Shown here in pieces: positions 51,544 to 60,625 of a stretch of DNA of 64,000 nt. The notes under the pieces are model-generated. The model made no database searches. It worked only from the letters and a program-made list of their open reading frames with translations, and was not told where the DNA came from. Origin of the DNA: Verrucomicrobiales bacterium (GTDB taxonomy: Bacteria > Verrucomicrobiota > Verrucomicrobiia > Verrucomicrobiales > DEV007); contig JAEUHI010000049.1 in assembly GCA_016795385.1 (NCBI GenBank), positions 62,001 through 126,000 on the forward strand, written 5' to 3'. Positions within the stretch are counted from its first letter, which is position 1. Each line of letters begins with the position of its first letter. A program made the translations under genes and the position numbers.

Positions 51544-54500
51544 TCACTGCGTGACGGAAAGGCGGGTTTGTTCGACGCCAAAAACGCGATAGCTGGAGTA
51601 GCGGTTGGTGCCGGGATCGTAGACGTAGTAGCTGAGCCCACCTTTGCCGACCTTCTGCGACGCGCGGCGCTTACGCCGCTCGAGTTCCTCGTCGTCCTCG
51701 TCCGCGAGGATCGTGCTGCCCGGCTCGAGGTCGCCATACTGACGCTCGCCGAAGCTGTCGTCGAGGAGTTCCTCAAGGAAGGACGCACCGAGGGCCGGGG
51801 GTGCGTCGCTCTCCATCGCGTCCTCATAAGCCATGGAAGGAAGCACCTCATCATACCCATCGTAGAGGAAGAGCTCCTCGCTGCGGAAGAACGCATCGTA
51901 GGTATCCGAGAAGACGAAGGGATTGAAGTCGAAGGGCGGCAGAGGGGGTACCGGCGGGACAGGGGGAGTCGGGGGCGTCGGAGGAACCGGAGGAGTAAGG
52001 CCTCCGTAATAGATATTGTAGAGCCCGAAGGGCTGAGTCGGGTAATCCCCTTCCGGGGTGAACACCGCATCCGCCTCAGTAAGACCGCTGGCGGGGAACT
52101 GATGTTCGACCGCGAACTGTTCATCCGCACGATTACTGCCGGGCGCAGGGGTGCGCACGTACGGCGTGTTGTTGAGGTAGGTTCCCGCAGCGATCCTGTT
52201 GACACCAGCGGATGGCATGTAAAGCCGCAATTCGTCACCAAGAACCCCACCCGAGGAACTTGAGAGAACCGAATCGGCGGTTGTAATAAACTGCCCGGTG
52301 CCACTTGCGTTGGGATTATTGCGGCTAACCGCTATGTATGTATCGCCACTGGTCAAACCGCCAATATACCCGGCGGAGAATTTGTAATCGATGTGTCCGA
52401 TGATCGCGCGCCCCATGTTCAGGGTGTTACCCACGCTAACCATGATATCCCCATCCCAGAATCCGCCACCGCCGTTCCTAACATCACCATGTCCGACCTT
52501 TCCATAGTTATTGTTGAGATTACCAACCCCACTCTGAAGATTGAGATTCCTCCCGGCAATCACACTAATGGTTCCGAGTTTGTCGCCCGCACTATTAGAA
52601 CCACCCGTTCCAATCTGGGCCGTGCTCCTCAGGGAATTCCCGGACACGACATTCACGTCCCCGTTGGAACCCAAAGCATGAACCTTGATGAAGCCGTCGG
52701 CCTTCCCGACGTTTCCAGGAGTATTTGCAGCATTGTTTCCGATGTGCGCATAATTCCAGCGATCCGCGTCATTATCCGTCGTCAACGCGCCACCAACAAC
52801 GTTCACCCCACCATTCTCGGCTCTGACTGTGATGTTGCCGAAATGGTTTCCACCCGTATTCAATCCGCCGTGGCCAAGCTGTGCGAAGTGGAGCCGGCCA
52901 TATCCGGTCCCATTGCTGGTAAGGAACCCATTCGGATCCGCGGGAAGTCCCAGCGGATTCCCGCTGAAGTCAACCCGACTGGCGATGGGCGTGTTATTTC
53001 CGCCCATGAAACTAATGTTTCCGTTGGTCGAGACCAATGAGATATCACCAAAGTGCCCCCAGTGGCCCGTCCCTGCACCGTCAACCCCTGCAACAGCGGT
53101 ATTTGCGCCGACCTGCGCGACATTCGCGTTATCGTTGTTGGACGGATCGGCGTTCATTCCCCCATGTCCGATCTGCGCGTAAAGCACGCCATCCTCCGTC
53201 CACGCAACGTTATTCCTTTTGAGTGTACCGGCGACTACGGCAATATCTCCCGAAACTTGGATATCGATGTTTCCGTTCAATCCGAAAGAATTCGCACCAT
53301 CACCAGTTCCGGAACGTGATTCACGCCCCCCGTGCCCGATTTGCGCATAGCTGCTGACCGTGTCACCCGCCTTCACGAGAACACCCATTCCGTCCCGGTC
53401 TTCCGTTCCCCTCACCGTGATGTTTCCAAAACTGTTGCCATCCGAATCATAACCACCGTGGCCGAGCTGGGCATACGCTTGGTAGTCGAACTGCCTGTGC
53501 GCACTGCTTCCGGAAGTGAACCGGAGCCCCCCGACTAAATGCGTGGCGTCAACGTGATCAATACTGATATCGCCGGACTTGATTCCCTTTACGTCCCAAC
53601 CGCCGTGACCGAGCTGGGCATAACCACGGTGCCATGCACCCGCCTGAAAACGAATATCTCCTCCGGCATTGATATCAATATTCCCCGACATGCTAGGCAG
53701 GTTGTTGGCCTTGTTGTTGGGGCCTTCGGATTCATACCCTCCGTGTCCGAGCTGAGCATAAGCACGCTCCTTCAAACCTTGCGCGGTCTGGAAAGCTGTA
53801 TTTGTCACGGTTGCCCCCCCAAGGTTTACCGGGGCTGCCACTGGATCGATGCCTGTGGAGGTGTTGGATGCCGCTGTTTGGCCACCGAGCCGGAAACTGA
53901 CGATCGCGTTGGTGTAGTTGATCTCACCAACTTTCACCGGATTTGATCCATCAGCATTAACAAGAAATAGACCGGCGGATGCCTGCGGAACAACGGCGGT
54001 CGGCGTCCCGCCCAGAGGTGCGCTGGTTCGGTCATCCGCATCCGTTCTCGGCACATCAATGATCCGACGCCCATCCGAAAGAGTTATCATCACAGTCCCG
54101 GGAATCACGTTTGAAATGACCTCGGGGGTCTGATAATTGAGCGTGGACACAACCGTGCTGGGGAACGCCGTTGTGCGAAGAGCAACCAAGGGCACCCAAA
54201 CACCCGTTCCCGCACCCAGTGCCGATTGAATGATCGTGGTATTGCCGGTACGCGAGATGGCTGGAGCAACCGGAGCTGCCAGGAAATCTATACCACCCCA
54301 AGCATTCACCGTGATGTCACCGGAGTGAACACCGCGGTTGGCATAGCCACCGTGTCCCAATTGGACATAAGCCTCGAACCCGCCGCCATTCCCGCGGGTC
54401 ACCACAACGGGTGCTGCAGTCCCGTTTGTTGTGGCCAGGTCGGTGCCGTTCAATGAGATGTTCGTGGCGCGAACGATCCCTTGGGCACCAAAAACGCTGC

Positions 54501-57500
54501 CGTCAAAATTCAAGCCTCCTCCGTTGGCGGTGACATTGATGTTTCCCGTGTAGCCATCCGGATTGTTTGCTCCGGACGAATGCCCGCCGTGCCCCAACTG
54601 GGCGAAATCGCGCTCCATGTCGCCGGAGATGAAATTGATTCCGCCCGTGTCCGCGCGTCGGTCTGCGTTCGCGAGATCCCCCGTTCCGGAGGTTACGGTG
54701 ATGTCTTGCCGATTCGGCATCACCAAGGTGCTTGCATAACCTCCGTGCCCCAGCATGACGAATCGGTCCTCCGTCTGCCAGAAGCCAGGTTGTCCAGTCT
54801 GGGGAGCCCCCGTGGGAGAGGCGTTCGCAAACCACCAATACGCATAGTCGGTAGATAGACCGAGCGCATCTTTGGTTCCACTTGGGGGTGAGACAAAGCT
54901 AATGGTGCCTTGTGCAGTCACATTGATATCGGCGGAGTTGGCCCCACCGAGAATGTTGCCATCGGAATCCCACCCACCGTGACCGATCTGGGCATGGCTG
55001 CGAAATTGCTTTCCGGCAGTGAACAGAATGTCACCGGAAAGAGCCCCTGCGCCTTGTCCCGCCGACACGTTGATAGTGCCCCCTTTGTTTCCTCGCACGG
55101 TATCGCCCCCATGACCGATCCGCGCAAAATTCAACCCATACCCCCAGACCCGGTCGGACCTGAAATCGTCGCCACCCGTGGCCACAATGCTGCCTGTTTT
55201 CGCCTCGACGGAAATGTTCCCGTTGTAACCCGTTGATGCCGCTACAGGCACCACTCCGAAAGGCAGAACCGCAGCACCACCGAAGTTGGGGGTTTGAACC
55301 GCCGCATTCACCGCATTGTGGTTCGTGCCTCCGTGTCCGATCATGGCCAAAAAAGTGTTACGGTTTCCTGCCCGCAGCAAAAGTCCGATCGGCCCCTCAG
55401 CATTGGTCAAATCGACATAAGTTCCTGCTGAAGAGACGTTAATGTCCCCAGTCATGGAAGCGTCCGGAACAATGTTGTTTACGTTCGTTCCACCAGGCAT
55501 GATGAAGGTTCCGCCAGCGGCGTGAAGGGCGCGACTCACCCCTCCATGCCCGATCTGGACAAAACTCGTGAGGTTCGAGCTGTCAGAACCGTTGTTGATC
55601 GGCGTCGGAGTATTTGGACCAACGATGGTGCCGAAGTTCAGATCGCCCTCGCGGATCGCCTGGTTATGGGCTTGCAACCGAATCGCGCCCGTCGTCGCAG
55701 TAACCGAAATATCGCCACTCTTTCGCTGATCCCAGATACTCCGGCGGTTTCCTTCGTATCCGGAGCCGTGACCGATCATGGCGAAGGCGCGAGTTCCGCG
55801 TCCGCCAAGCACCTGGATCCCCAAACCGGAAGGACCTCTCACATATCCGATGGGAGTGACACCGTTGGCCTGCACTTGGATATCACCGTGGTAACTACCG
55901 TGATTCTCGGCCCCTCCGTGACCGATCATCGTGTAAACACCGTCATCGACATTGGTCACAAGATTATCCTCGGCGTCGAAACCCCGGGCTGCCATCATGA
56001 GAATGTCACCGTCAGCGGTCAATTTAATATCTCCATCGATTCGTGCCGCGTCGCCGGCATAATTCGTACGCCAGGTGCTGCCCCAGAAGGAATACCGGTT
56101 GTCCCCGGGATCAATCTGGATTCCATCGCGCGAGACGCGAGCCGGGTTCAGAGGATTCCCGGCAGTACTGCTCCATTTGTTCTCGGTGCCCTCACGCAAA
56201 GAGCCCCCATGCCCGATCTGCGTGTGGCTGGCACCGGTCCCGGAACGCATGTCGAGGCGTCCGCTGAGACCAATGGTGATATCACCCGTCGCCCCCCATC
56301 CCGCCCCGCGGAAAGCTTTTGTACCGAGAGCAAGCGTATCCCCGGTTCCAAACTCCGTCCCTCCGAGGAGCGCGATGTAGTTTTTCCCTAGGACATTTCC
56401 TACCGTAGCCCCCCACCATTCGTTCATCCGAGCCCCGTTATGCGAATTGGAAAGGTCATACTCGACCCCATTGTCGTAGAACCCAAGCTGAGCATAAGCT
56501 TGGGTAGTAGCGGTGCTACCCGTGACAAAAAGATCACGCGCCGCCACACTGGTGTCACCCCAACGGCTGCCGACGTTCAAGCCCACCCGCGAGCCGTTCC
56601 CCCCCACGAAGACACTGCCACCGTTTAGACCAGCAGCGTCATTGCCAACATTGCCGTCGTTCATCGTGGCAAGCACGGCACTGATATCGAAGTTCCCCAT
56701 CGAAAGCCCCGTGGCGCCATCCCAACCAGCCACAATGTTGATGTTGCCAGCACTCGCAGTGCGAACCGAGGTATTGAAAGCGATGTCACCCGTGGCGAGA
56801 AGCGACAAGCTGCCGCCGACGATGCTTGCGCTGTCTTGATACCACTCGACTTTGTCTGCAAGCGACTCGGCACTGCTGCCAGTACGACCTACCACAATAT
56901 TCCCCCGCTCAGAACCGCCGAAGTTCGTGGAAATGATCACGTTGTTGCCTGCATCCAGCTGATTTGAAAGCCAGACGTTGCTGATCGTGCTGCCGCCGAT
57001 CCCGGGATCGCCTATTGCGGAGATCGTAATGTTCGTGGGATCAAGGAGCAAATCACCACCCACCCCCGAGGTTGAGGAAAGGTCGACGTCGCCGGTCACG
57101 GACAGGGTGTCCTTGCCGGAAATTTCCACGAAACCGCCGCGGGTCACACCCGTCGCGGAAATGGCTCCTGCGAATACTGTATCCACATCAGACCAGAGAA
57201 TGATGTTCCCACCGCGGCCGGAATCGATCGAATCTGCCGCGATATGGGCGCCGTCGTCGACACGCAGCGTCCTTGCGTTACGGACGTTGGCGTCCTTGCC
57301 TTGGAATCCACCACCGACGAGGACGTTGCCTGCTCCATTTTGACCCGTAGAACTAATGGCGGCCGTGCTGCCAACAGCGATGTTACTGCCTTCGACGGTG
57401 ACGTTACCGCCCGCGCCCACACTGCCTACGGCGTCGATGTTGCCGTTGACCACCGTCATTCCCGTTCCCGAAATCGTCGCATTGCCACCGCTCGAGCCGC

Positions 57501-58542
57501 CGACGTTCACGCTGGCACCTTGGGCGAGCGCGACATTCGTGCCACTGACCTGCACATTGCCACCGGCCATGCCCGCGGCGCCGGAGGCATCGACCTGGCC
57601 GCGGCCCGCGCCGCTGGAGCCGAGTTCGACATCACCACCGCTGATCTGGATCTGCCCACCGGAACCGTCGCTGTTACGGGCCTGGAGGTTGCCGGTGTTG
57701 ACGATGCGCCCCTGGGAACCCGCACTGAGGGTGAGGCGTCCACCGCTGAAATTGTAACCGCTCGCCCGGACGAGGCCGTCGTTCTTGATGGCGAGGGCGT
57801 AGACGTTGCCATGGGCCTTCAGTTCGGCGGCGGCGGCGTTGATTTCACCCGTGTTTTCGATGCCCACGGCCCCACCTTTGCCACCGGCTTGCACCGAGAT
57901 CTTCGCGCCGCCCGCGTTGTCGACGATGATATCGCCACCCGCGCCAAAGGCGACCGTCCCGGCCGGAGCGGAAACGGTGCCGGAGTTTTGAAGGAAGTTA
58001 CCGAGAAGGACGACATCGCCGCCCGAGCTGGAGACCGCTCCGTAGTTCACCACGCCCGCACTGGTATTGCCGCGGTAGCGATCCCGTCCTCCATTGAGGA
58101 AGTCGCGATCGGAGATATCGAGCGTCGACATCGTGAGCATGCCGGCGACATCCACCGCGCCTCCCTCATGCACGACGATCCCGTTCGGGTTGATCACGGC
58201 GACTCCGCCATTGGCAGCCCGCAGCGTTCCGTAGATCGCGGTCGGATTTCCGGAGACGACGCGGTTCATCGTGAAGGCATTGCGGCCTTGGTTGATGTTG
58301 GTGATTTCCCCCTTCTGGATCGAGAAGCTTTGCCAGTTGATGATGGCGCGCTGCGAGAGGTTGTTGATGTCCAGCCTTGCGGATCCCATGCCCTGGAAAT
58401 TGACATTACCGGCGACCACGTTCGCACCCTGGGGATTCGCTCGCACCGGCACCGGATTGAGGATGAGACCAGGGGTGAGCGTCACCAAAACCAGAACCTG
58501 AAACAGCAGATTCCGGCGGAAGGAAGGGGCGATGGCATTCAT
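51544..58542 (-). CDS. Filamentous-haemagglutinin-like TpsA exoprotein, larger copy, with [IL]GHGG repeats
   Basis: 2,332 residues, first gene of the TPS operon. Signal FRRNLLFQVLVLVTLTPGL; TPS domain with AIINWQSFSIQKGEITNIN and VINPNGIVVHEGG. The beta-helix body carries about fifteen exact [IL]GHGG turns, many in the pattern YAQLGHGGYxSxG or WDxxG, plus variants (IGHGS, VGHGD, IGTGG). The sequence before the tail has a Pro-rich linker (TPPVPPTPP, then PPVPPLPP), and the last about 120 residues are homologous to the other TpsA: TYDAFFRSEELF, an ERRKRR patch, then YYVYDPGTNRYSSYRVFG. The function of the repeats is unknown; secretion through the shared TpsB and surface display are expected for the family. 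Confidence 0.87.
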   Translation of the reverse strand: MNAIAPSFRRNLLFQVLVLVTLTPGLILNPVPVRANPQGANVVAGNVNFQGMGSARLDINNLSQRAIINWQSFSIQKGEITNINQGRNAFTMNRVVSGNPTAIYGTLRAANGGVAVINPNGIVVHEGGAVDVAGMLTMSTLDISDRDFLNGGRDRYRGNTSAGVVNYGAVSSSGGDVVLLGNFLQNSGTVSAPAGTVAFGAGGDIIVDNAGGAKISVQAGGKGGAVGIENTGEINAAAAELKAHGNVYALAIKNDGLVRASGYNFSGGRLTLSAGSQGRIVNTGNLQARNSDGSGGQIQISGGDVELGSSGAGRGQVDASGAAGMAGGNVQVSGTNVALAQGASVNVGGSSGGNATISGTGMTVVNGNIDAVGSVGAGGNVTVEGSNIAVGSTAAISSTGQNGAGNVLVGGGFQGKDANVRNARTLRVDDGAHIAADSIDSGRGGNIILWSDVDTVFAGAISATGVTRGGFVEISGKDTLSVTGDVDLSSTSGVGGDLLLDPTNITISAIGDPGIGGSTISNVWLSNQLDAGNNVIISTNFGGSERGNIVVGRTGSSAESLADKVEWYQDSASIVGGSLSLLATGDIAFNTSVRTASAGNINIVAGWDGATGLSMGNFDISAVLATMNDGNVGNDAAGLNGGSVFVGGNGSRVGLNVGSRWGDTSVAARDLFVTGSTATTQAYAQLGFYDNGVEYDLSNSHNGARMNEWWGATVGNVLGKNYIALLGGTEFGTGDTLALGTKAFRGAGWGATGDITIGLSGRLDMRSGTGASHTQIGHGGSLREGTENKWSSTAGNPLNPARVSRDGIQIDPGDNRYSFWGSTWRTNYAGDAARIDGDIKLTADGDILMMAARGFDAEDNLVTNVDDGVYTMIGHGGAENHGSYHGDIQVQANGVTPIGYVRGPSGLGIQVLGGRGTRAFAMIGHGSGYEGNRRSIWDQRKSGDISVTATTGAIRLQAHNQAIREGDLNFGTIVGPNTPTPINNGSDSSNLTSFVQIGHGGVSRALHAAGGTFIMPGGTNVNNIVPDASMTGDINVSSAGTYVDLTNAEGPIGLLLRAGNRNTFLAMIGHGGTNHNAVNAAVQTPNFGGAAVLPFGVVPVAASTGYNGNISVEAKTGSIVATGGDDFRSDRVWGYGLNFARIGHGGDTVRGNKGGTINVSAGQGAGALSGDILFTAGKQFRSHAQIGHGGWDSDGNILGGANSADINVTAQGTISFVSPPSGTKDALGLSTDYAYWWFANASPTGAPQTGQPGFWQTEDRFVMLGHGGYASTLVMPNRQDITVTSGTGDLANADRRADTGGINFISGDMERDFAQLGHGGHSSGANNPDGYTGNINVTANGGGLNFDGSVFGAQGIVRATNISLNGTDLATTNGTAAPVVVTRGNGGGFEAYVQLGHGGYANRGVHSGDITVNAWGGIDFLAAPVAPAISRTGNTTIIQSALGAGTGVWVPLVALRTTAFPSTVVSTLNYQTPEVISNVIPGTVMITLSDGRRIIDVPRTDADDRTSAPLGGTPTAVVPQASAGLFLVNADGSNPVKVGEINYTNAIVSFRLGGQTAASNTSTGIDPVAAPVNLGGATVTNTAFQTAQGLKERAYAQLGHGGYESEGPNNKANNLPSMSGNIDINAGGDIRFQAGAWHRGYAQLGHGGWDVKGIKSGDISIDHVDATHLVGGLRFTSGSSAHRQFDYQAYAQLGHGGYDSDGNSFGNITVRGTEDRDGMGVLVKAGDTVSSYAQIGHGGRESRSGTGDGANSFGLNGNIDIQVSGDIAVVAGTLKRNNVAWTEDGVLYAQIGHGGMNADPSNNDNANVAQVGANTAVAGVDGAGTGHWGHFGDISLVSTNGNISFMGGNNTPIASRVDFSGNPLGLPADPNGFLTSNGTGYGRLHFAQLGHGGLNTGGNHFGNITVRAENGGVNVVGGALTTDNDADRWNYAHIGNNAANTPGNVGKADGFIKVHALGSNGDVNVVSGNSLRSTAQIGTGGSNSAGDKLGTISVIAGRNLNLQSGVGNLNNNYGKVGHGDVRNGGGGFWDGDIMVSVGNTLNMGRAIIGHIDYKFSAGYIGGLTSGDTYIAVSRNNPNASGTGQFITTADSVLSSSSGGVLGDELRLYMPSAGVNRIAAGTYLNNTPYVRTPAPGSNRADEQFAVEHQFPASGLTEADAVFTPEGDYPTQPFGLYNIYYGGLTPPVPPTPPTPPVPPVPPLPPFDFNPFVFSDTYDAFFRSEELFLYDGYDEVLPSMAYEDAMESDAPPALGASFLEELLDDSFGERQYGDLEPGSTILADEDDEELERRKRRASQKVGKGGLSYYVYDPGTNRYSSYRVFGVEQTRLSVTQ

Positions 58543-58852
58543 GAATTCAAAAAACGAAGGTTGGCGAGGAAGGAGTAACTCTTTCCCACGCCATCATCCT
58601 AAAGGTATAAACCGTAATGGGATGACAGCATCGGGGGCGCTTGTAAATGCAAATTTCAGGATTTTTCACGCCGAGTTCACGAGGGTTTGTCGCGCCCGCA
58701 ATCCTTGTGACAGAATGATTGGAAAGAATTTTCGCCCTTCTCCTGCCTGGGCGTGAAAAATCACCGCAAGTGGAAATAGAAAGTCTGGAAATTCGTAATT
58801 TCCTGATGAATGGAAGGTCACCTTTCGTTGCGACTGCAAGCCAGAAAACACC
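58543..58852. promoter_or_regulatory. Intergenic region with presumed TPS operon promoter
   Basis: About 310 bases between the TPS operon and menG, with lower GC than the genes. It holds the 13-base inverted repeat described separately. The operon promoter must lie here; no -35/-10 pair stands out clearly. No open frame in it looks coding. Confidence 0.4.
58660..58762. repeat. 13-bp perfect inverted repeat, 77 bp apart
   Basis: GATTTTTCACGCC at 58660-58672 and its exact complement GGCGTGAAAAATC at 58750-58762, in the gap between the TPS operon and menG. It could bind a regulator by looping or mark the ends of a short element. Confidence 0.6.
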
Positions 58853-59545
58853 TCACCTCGTCCCCAGATAAAGGCTGCTGATGCCCCCACATTGGGGTTC
58901 CCACTTCGCCCCCGAAAATCCGGCGGCTTCGATCAGGGCGAGCATGTCGTCCCCCGAGGGAAAACGCTCGATGGAGTCCCCGAGATAGGCGTAAGCTTCG
59001 CGATTGCCGGTGAGCCAGCCGGCAACCCGGGGCAAGAGGTGATGAAGGTAGAAACGATAGGGATGCCGCAGCACGGGTGAGGAGGGCAGGGAAAAATCGA
59101 GCACGACGAGGAGTCCTCCGGGCTTCAGGACGCGGGCGAATTCCCGGAGCGCGCCCGACCAGTCCGCCATGTTGCGGAGTCCGTAGCCGATCGTGAGGGC
59201 GTCGAAGGTGGCCTCGGGAAATGGCAGGGCGAGCCCGTCGCAAACGATCAATTCAGGAAGCCCCCGCTTTTTGGCCTCCGCCAGCATGGGGGCGCAGAAG
59301 TCGGCCCCGATGACGCGGGCACCCGGGACGCCGTCGAGCACGGTGCGGGCGAGGTCGCCGCTTCCGGTCGCGACGTCGAGTATGAAGGTGGCCCCGTGAT
59401 TCCGGAGGTGTCGCGCCACCTTCTTTCTCCAGAGCACGTCGATGCCCAGGCTGAGGACGTGATTGGTGAGCACGTAACGCTTCGCGATCGAAGAAAAGGC
59501 CCGGTGGACGAATTCGGGATTTTGATCCTGGGCGCGGGCGGACAT
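58853..59545 (-). CDS. menG: Demethylmenaquinone/ubiquinone methyltransferase (MenG/UbiE)
   Basis: A 230-residue SAM-dependent C-methyltransferase of quinone synthesis. It has the FSSIAKRYVLTNHVLSLG start, SAM motif I VATGSGDLA, the UbiE/COQ5 hallmark TIGYGLRNMADW, VLKPGG and the final FSGAKWEPQCGGISSLYLG. The ATG at 59545 starts just before; the open frame goes further 27 codons upstream without family support. It is the last gene before tRNA-Leu on the same strand. No other menaquinone gene is in the window, so men- versus ubi-type is inferred from the phylum. Confidence 0.92.
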   Translation of the reverse strand: MSARAQDQNPEFVHRAFSSIAKRYVLTNHVLSLGIDVLWRKKVARHLRNHGATFILDVATGSGDLARTVLDGVPGARVIGADFCAPMLAEAKKRGLPELIVCDGLALPFPEATFDALTIGYGLRNMADWSGALREFARVLKPGGLLVVLDFSLPSSPVLRHPYRFYLHHLLPRVAGWLTGNREAYAYLGDSIERFPSGDDMLALIEAAGFSGAKWEPQCGGISSLYLGTR

Positions 59546-59641
59546 CGGACGAAGATACGGAGTCGATTTCCTCGCGGATGCCCTGCGGTCGCAGGGGCGG
59601 AGAGAAACCAAGATTCTCCGCCCCATCGGCCCGGCAAAAAG

Positions 59642-59723
59642 TGCTCACGAGAGGACTCGAACCTCCACGGGTCGCCCCACTAGATCCTGAATCTAGCGCG
59701 TCTACCAATTCCGCCACGTGAGC
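59642..59723 (-). tRNA. tRNA-Leu(CAG)
   Basis: An 82-base class II tRNA without encoded CCA. The acceptor GCTCACG pairs with CGTGAGC, the anticodon stem CTAGA/TCTAG encloses TTCAGGA (anticodon CAG), and the variable arm and T-arm (GGTTCGAGTCC) are normal. A T-run (CTTTTT) directly after the 3' end may terminate transcription. Confidence 0.95.
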
Positions 59724-59819
59724 AGCGGGCCGAAGCGAGCCGCTAAGAAACACCGGTCTCCGGCGATGACAACCGCTTTTATTTGCGAAGGCGCCCTTTG
59801 CACTTCACGATGACACCGG

Positions 59820-60554
59820 ATGTCCGAGCCCGCCCCACCCTCGCCCTCCCCTGCCCTGCGTGAGCTGCACGTCTGGCAGGACATGGCGTTCCGCTCCGCC
59901 GCGGAAAACATGGCCCTCGACGAGGCGCTCCTCGGATGGACTCTCGCGAGCGGGGCGGCGGCGATCCGCCTCTACCACTGGGATCATCCGGCTTGCACCT
60001 TCGGTTACTTCGACCGATCCGGGCATCGCGACGATTTCACCGCCCCGGGCCCCGTGCGTCGTTTCACCGGTGGAGGACTCGTGGAACACGGGGAAGACCT
60101 CACTTTTGCCCTGACGCTCCCGGCGCCCAGCGATCTCGCGCGCGCCGACACCGCGAAACGTTACCGAACGATCCATGAAGCCCTCGCCCACGCCCTCGTC
60201 GACGCAGGCGTGAGCACGAGCCCGGTCCAGCCCGATCTCGGAGCCTCCCCCGGCCCCTGCTTTCAGAATCCCGTGCCATGGGATCTCGTCGATCCGATTT
60301 CCGGAAGAAAGCTCGCGGGCGGTGCGCAGCGTCGCTCCCGCGGCGCGGTGCTGCATCAGGGCAGTGTGCGGCTCCCGGCCGGACTTCGTGCTCCGGACGC
60401 CCCGTGGATCCCGGGGTTTCTCCTTCGCCTCGCGGAGTCCGTGCCCCCGCTCGACGGGACTCTCCGCGACCGACTGCTGGTCGAGAGCCGGGATCTCGTC
60501 GCGACCCGCTATGGCCATGCCGCATGGAATGCCGGGATCCGGGAGATCGGCTGA
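59820..60554 (+). CDS. Lipoate-protein ligase A-like (BPL/LplA catalytic domain)
   Basis: A 244-residue cytoplasmic protein of the biotin/lipoyl ligase fold. Visible signatures are RRFTGGGLVEHGEDLTFAL (the lipoyl-AMP pocket, RRxTGGGxVxHxxDLTF), the catalytic-Lys block ISGRKLAGGAQRRSRGAVLH and LHQGSV. The N-terminus ENMALDEALLGW also fits. Short LplA-type members may be ligases, amidotransferases (LipL-like) or octanoyltransferases (LipM-like); which applies here is unclear. It starts 97 bp after tRNA-Leu on the other strand. Confidence 0.83.
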   Translation: MSEPAPPSPSPALRELHVWQDMAFRSAAENMALDEALLGWTLASGAAAIRLYHWDHPACTFGYFDRSGHRDDFTAPGPVRRFTGGGLVEHGEDLTFALTLPAPSDLARADTAKRYRTIHEALAHALVDAGVSTSPVQPDLGASPGPCFQNPVPWDLVDPISGRKLAGGAQRRSRGAVLHQGSVRLPAGLRAPDAPWIPGFLLRLAESVPPLDGTLRDRLLVESRDLVATRYGHAAWNAGIREIG

Positions 60555-60625
60555 AAATTCAGTCGCCGTGCCCCCATCTCCGACCTTGCCAAAGCCCGGG
60601 TCCGGCCGCACTCTCCGCCGCATCC

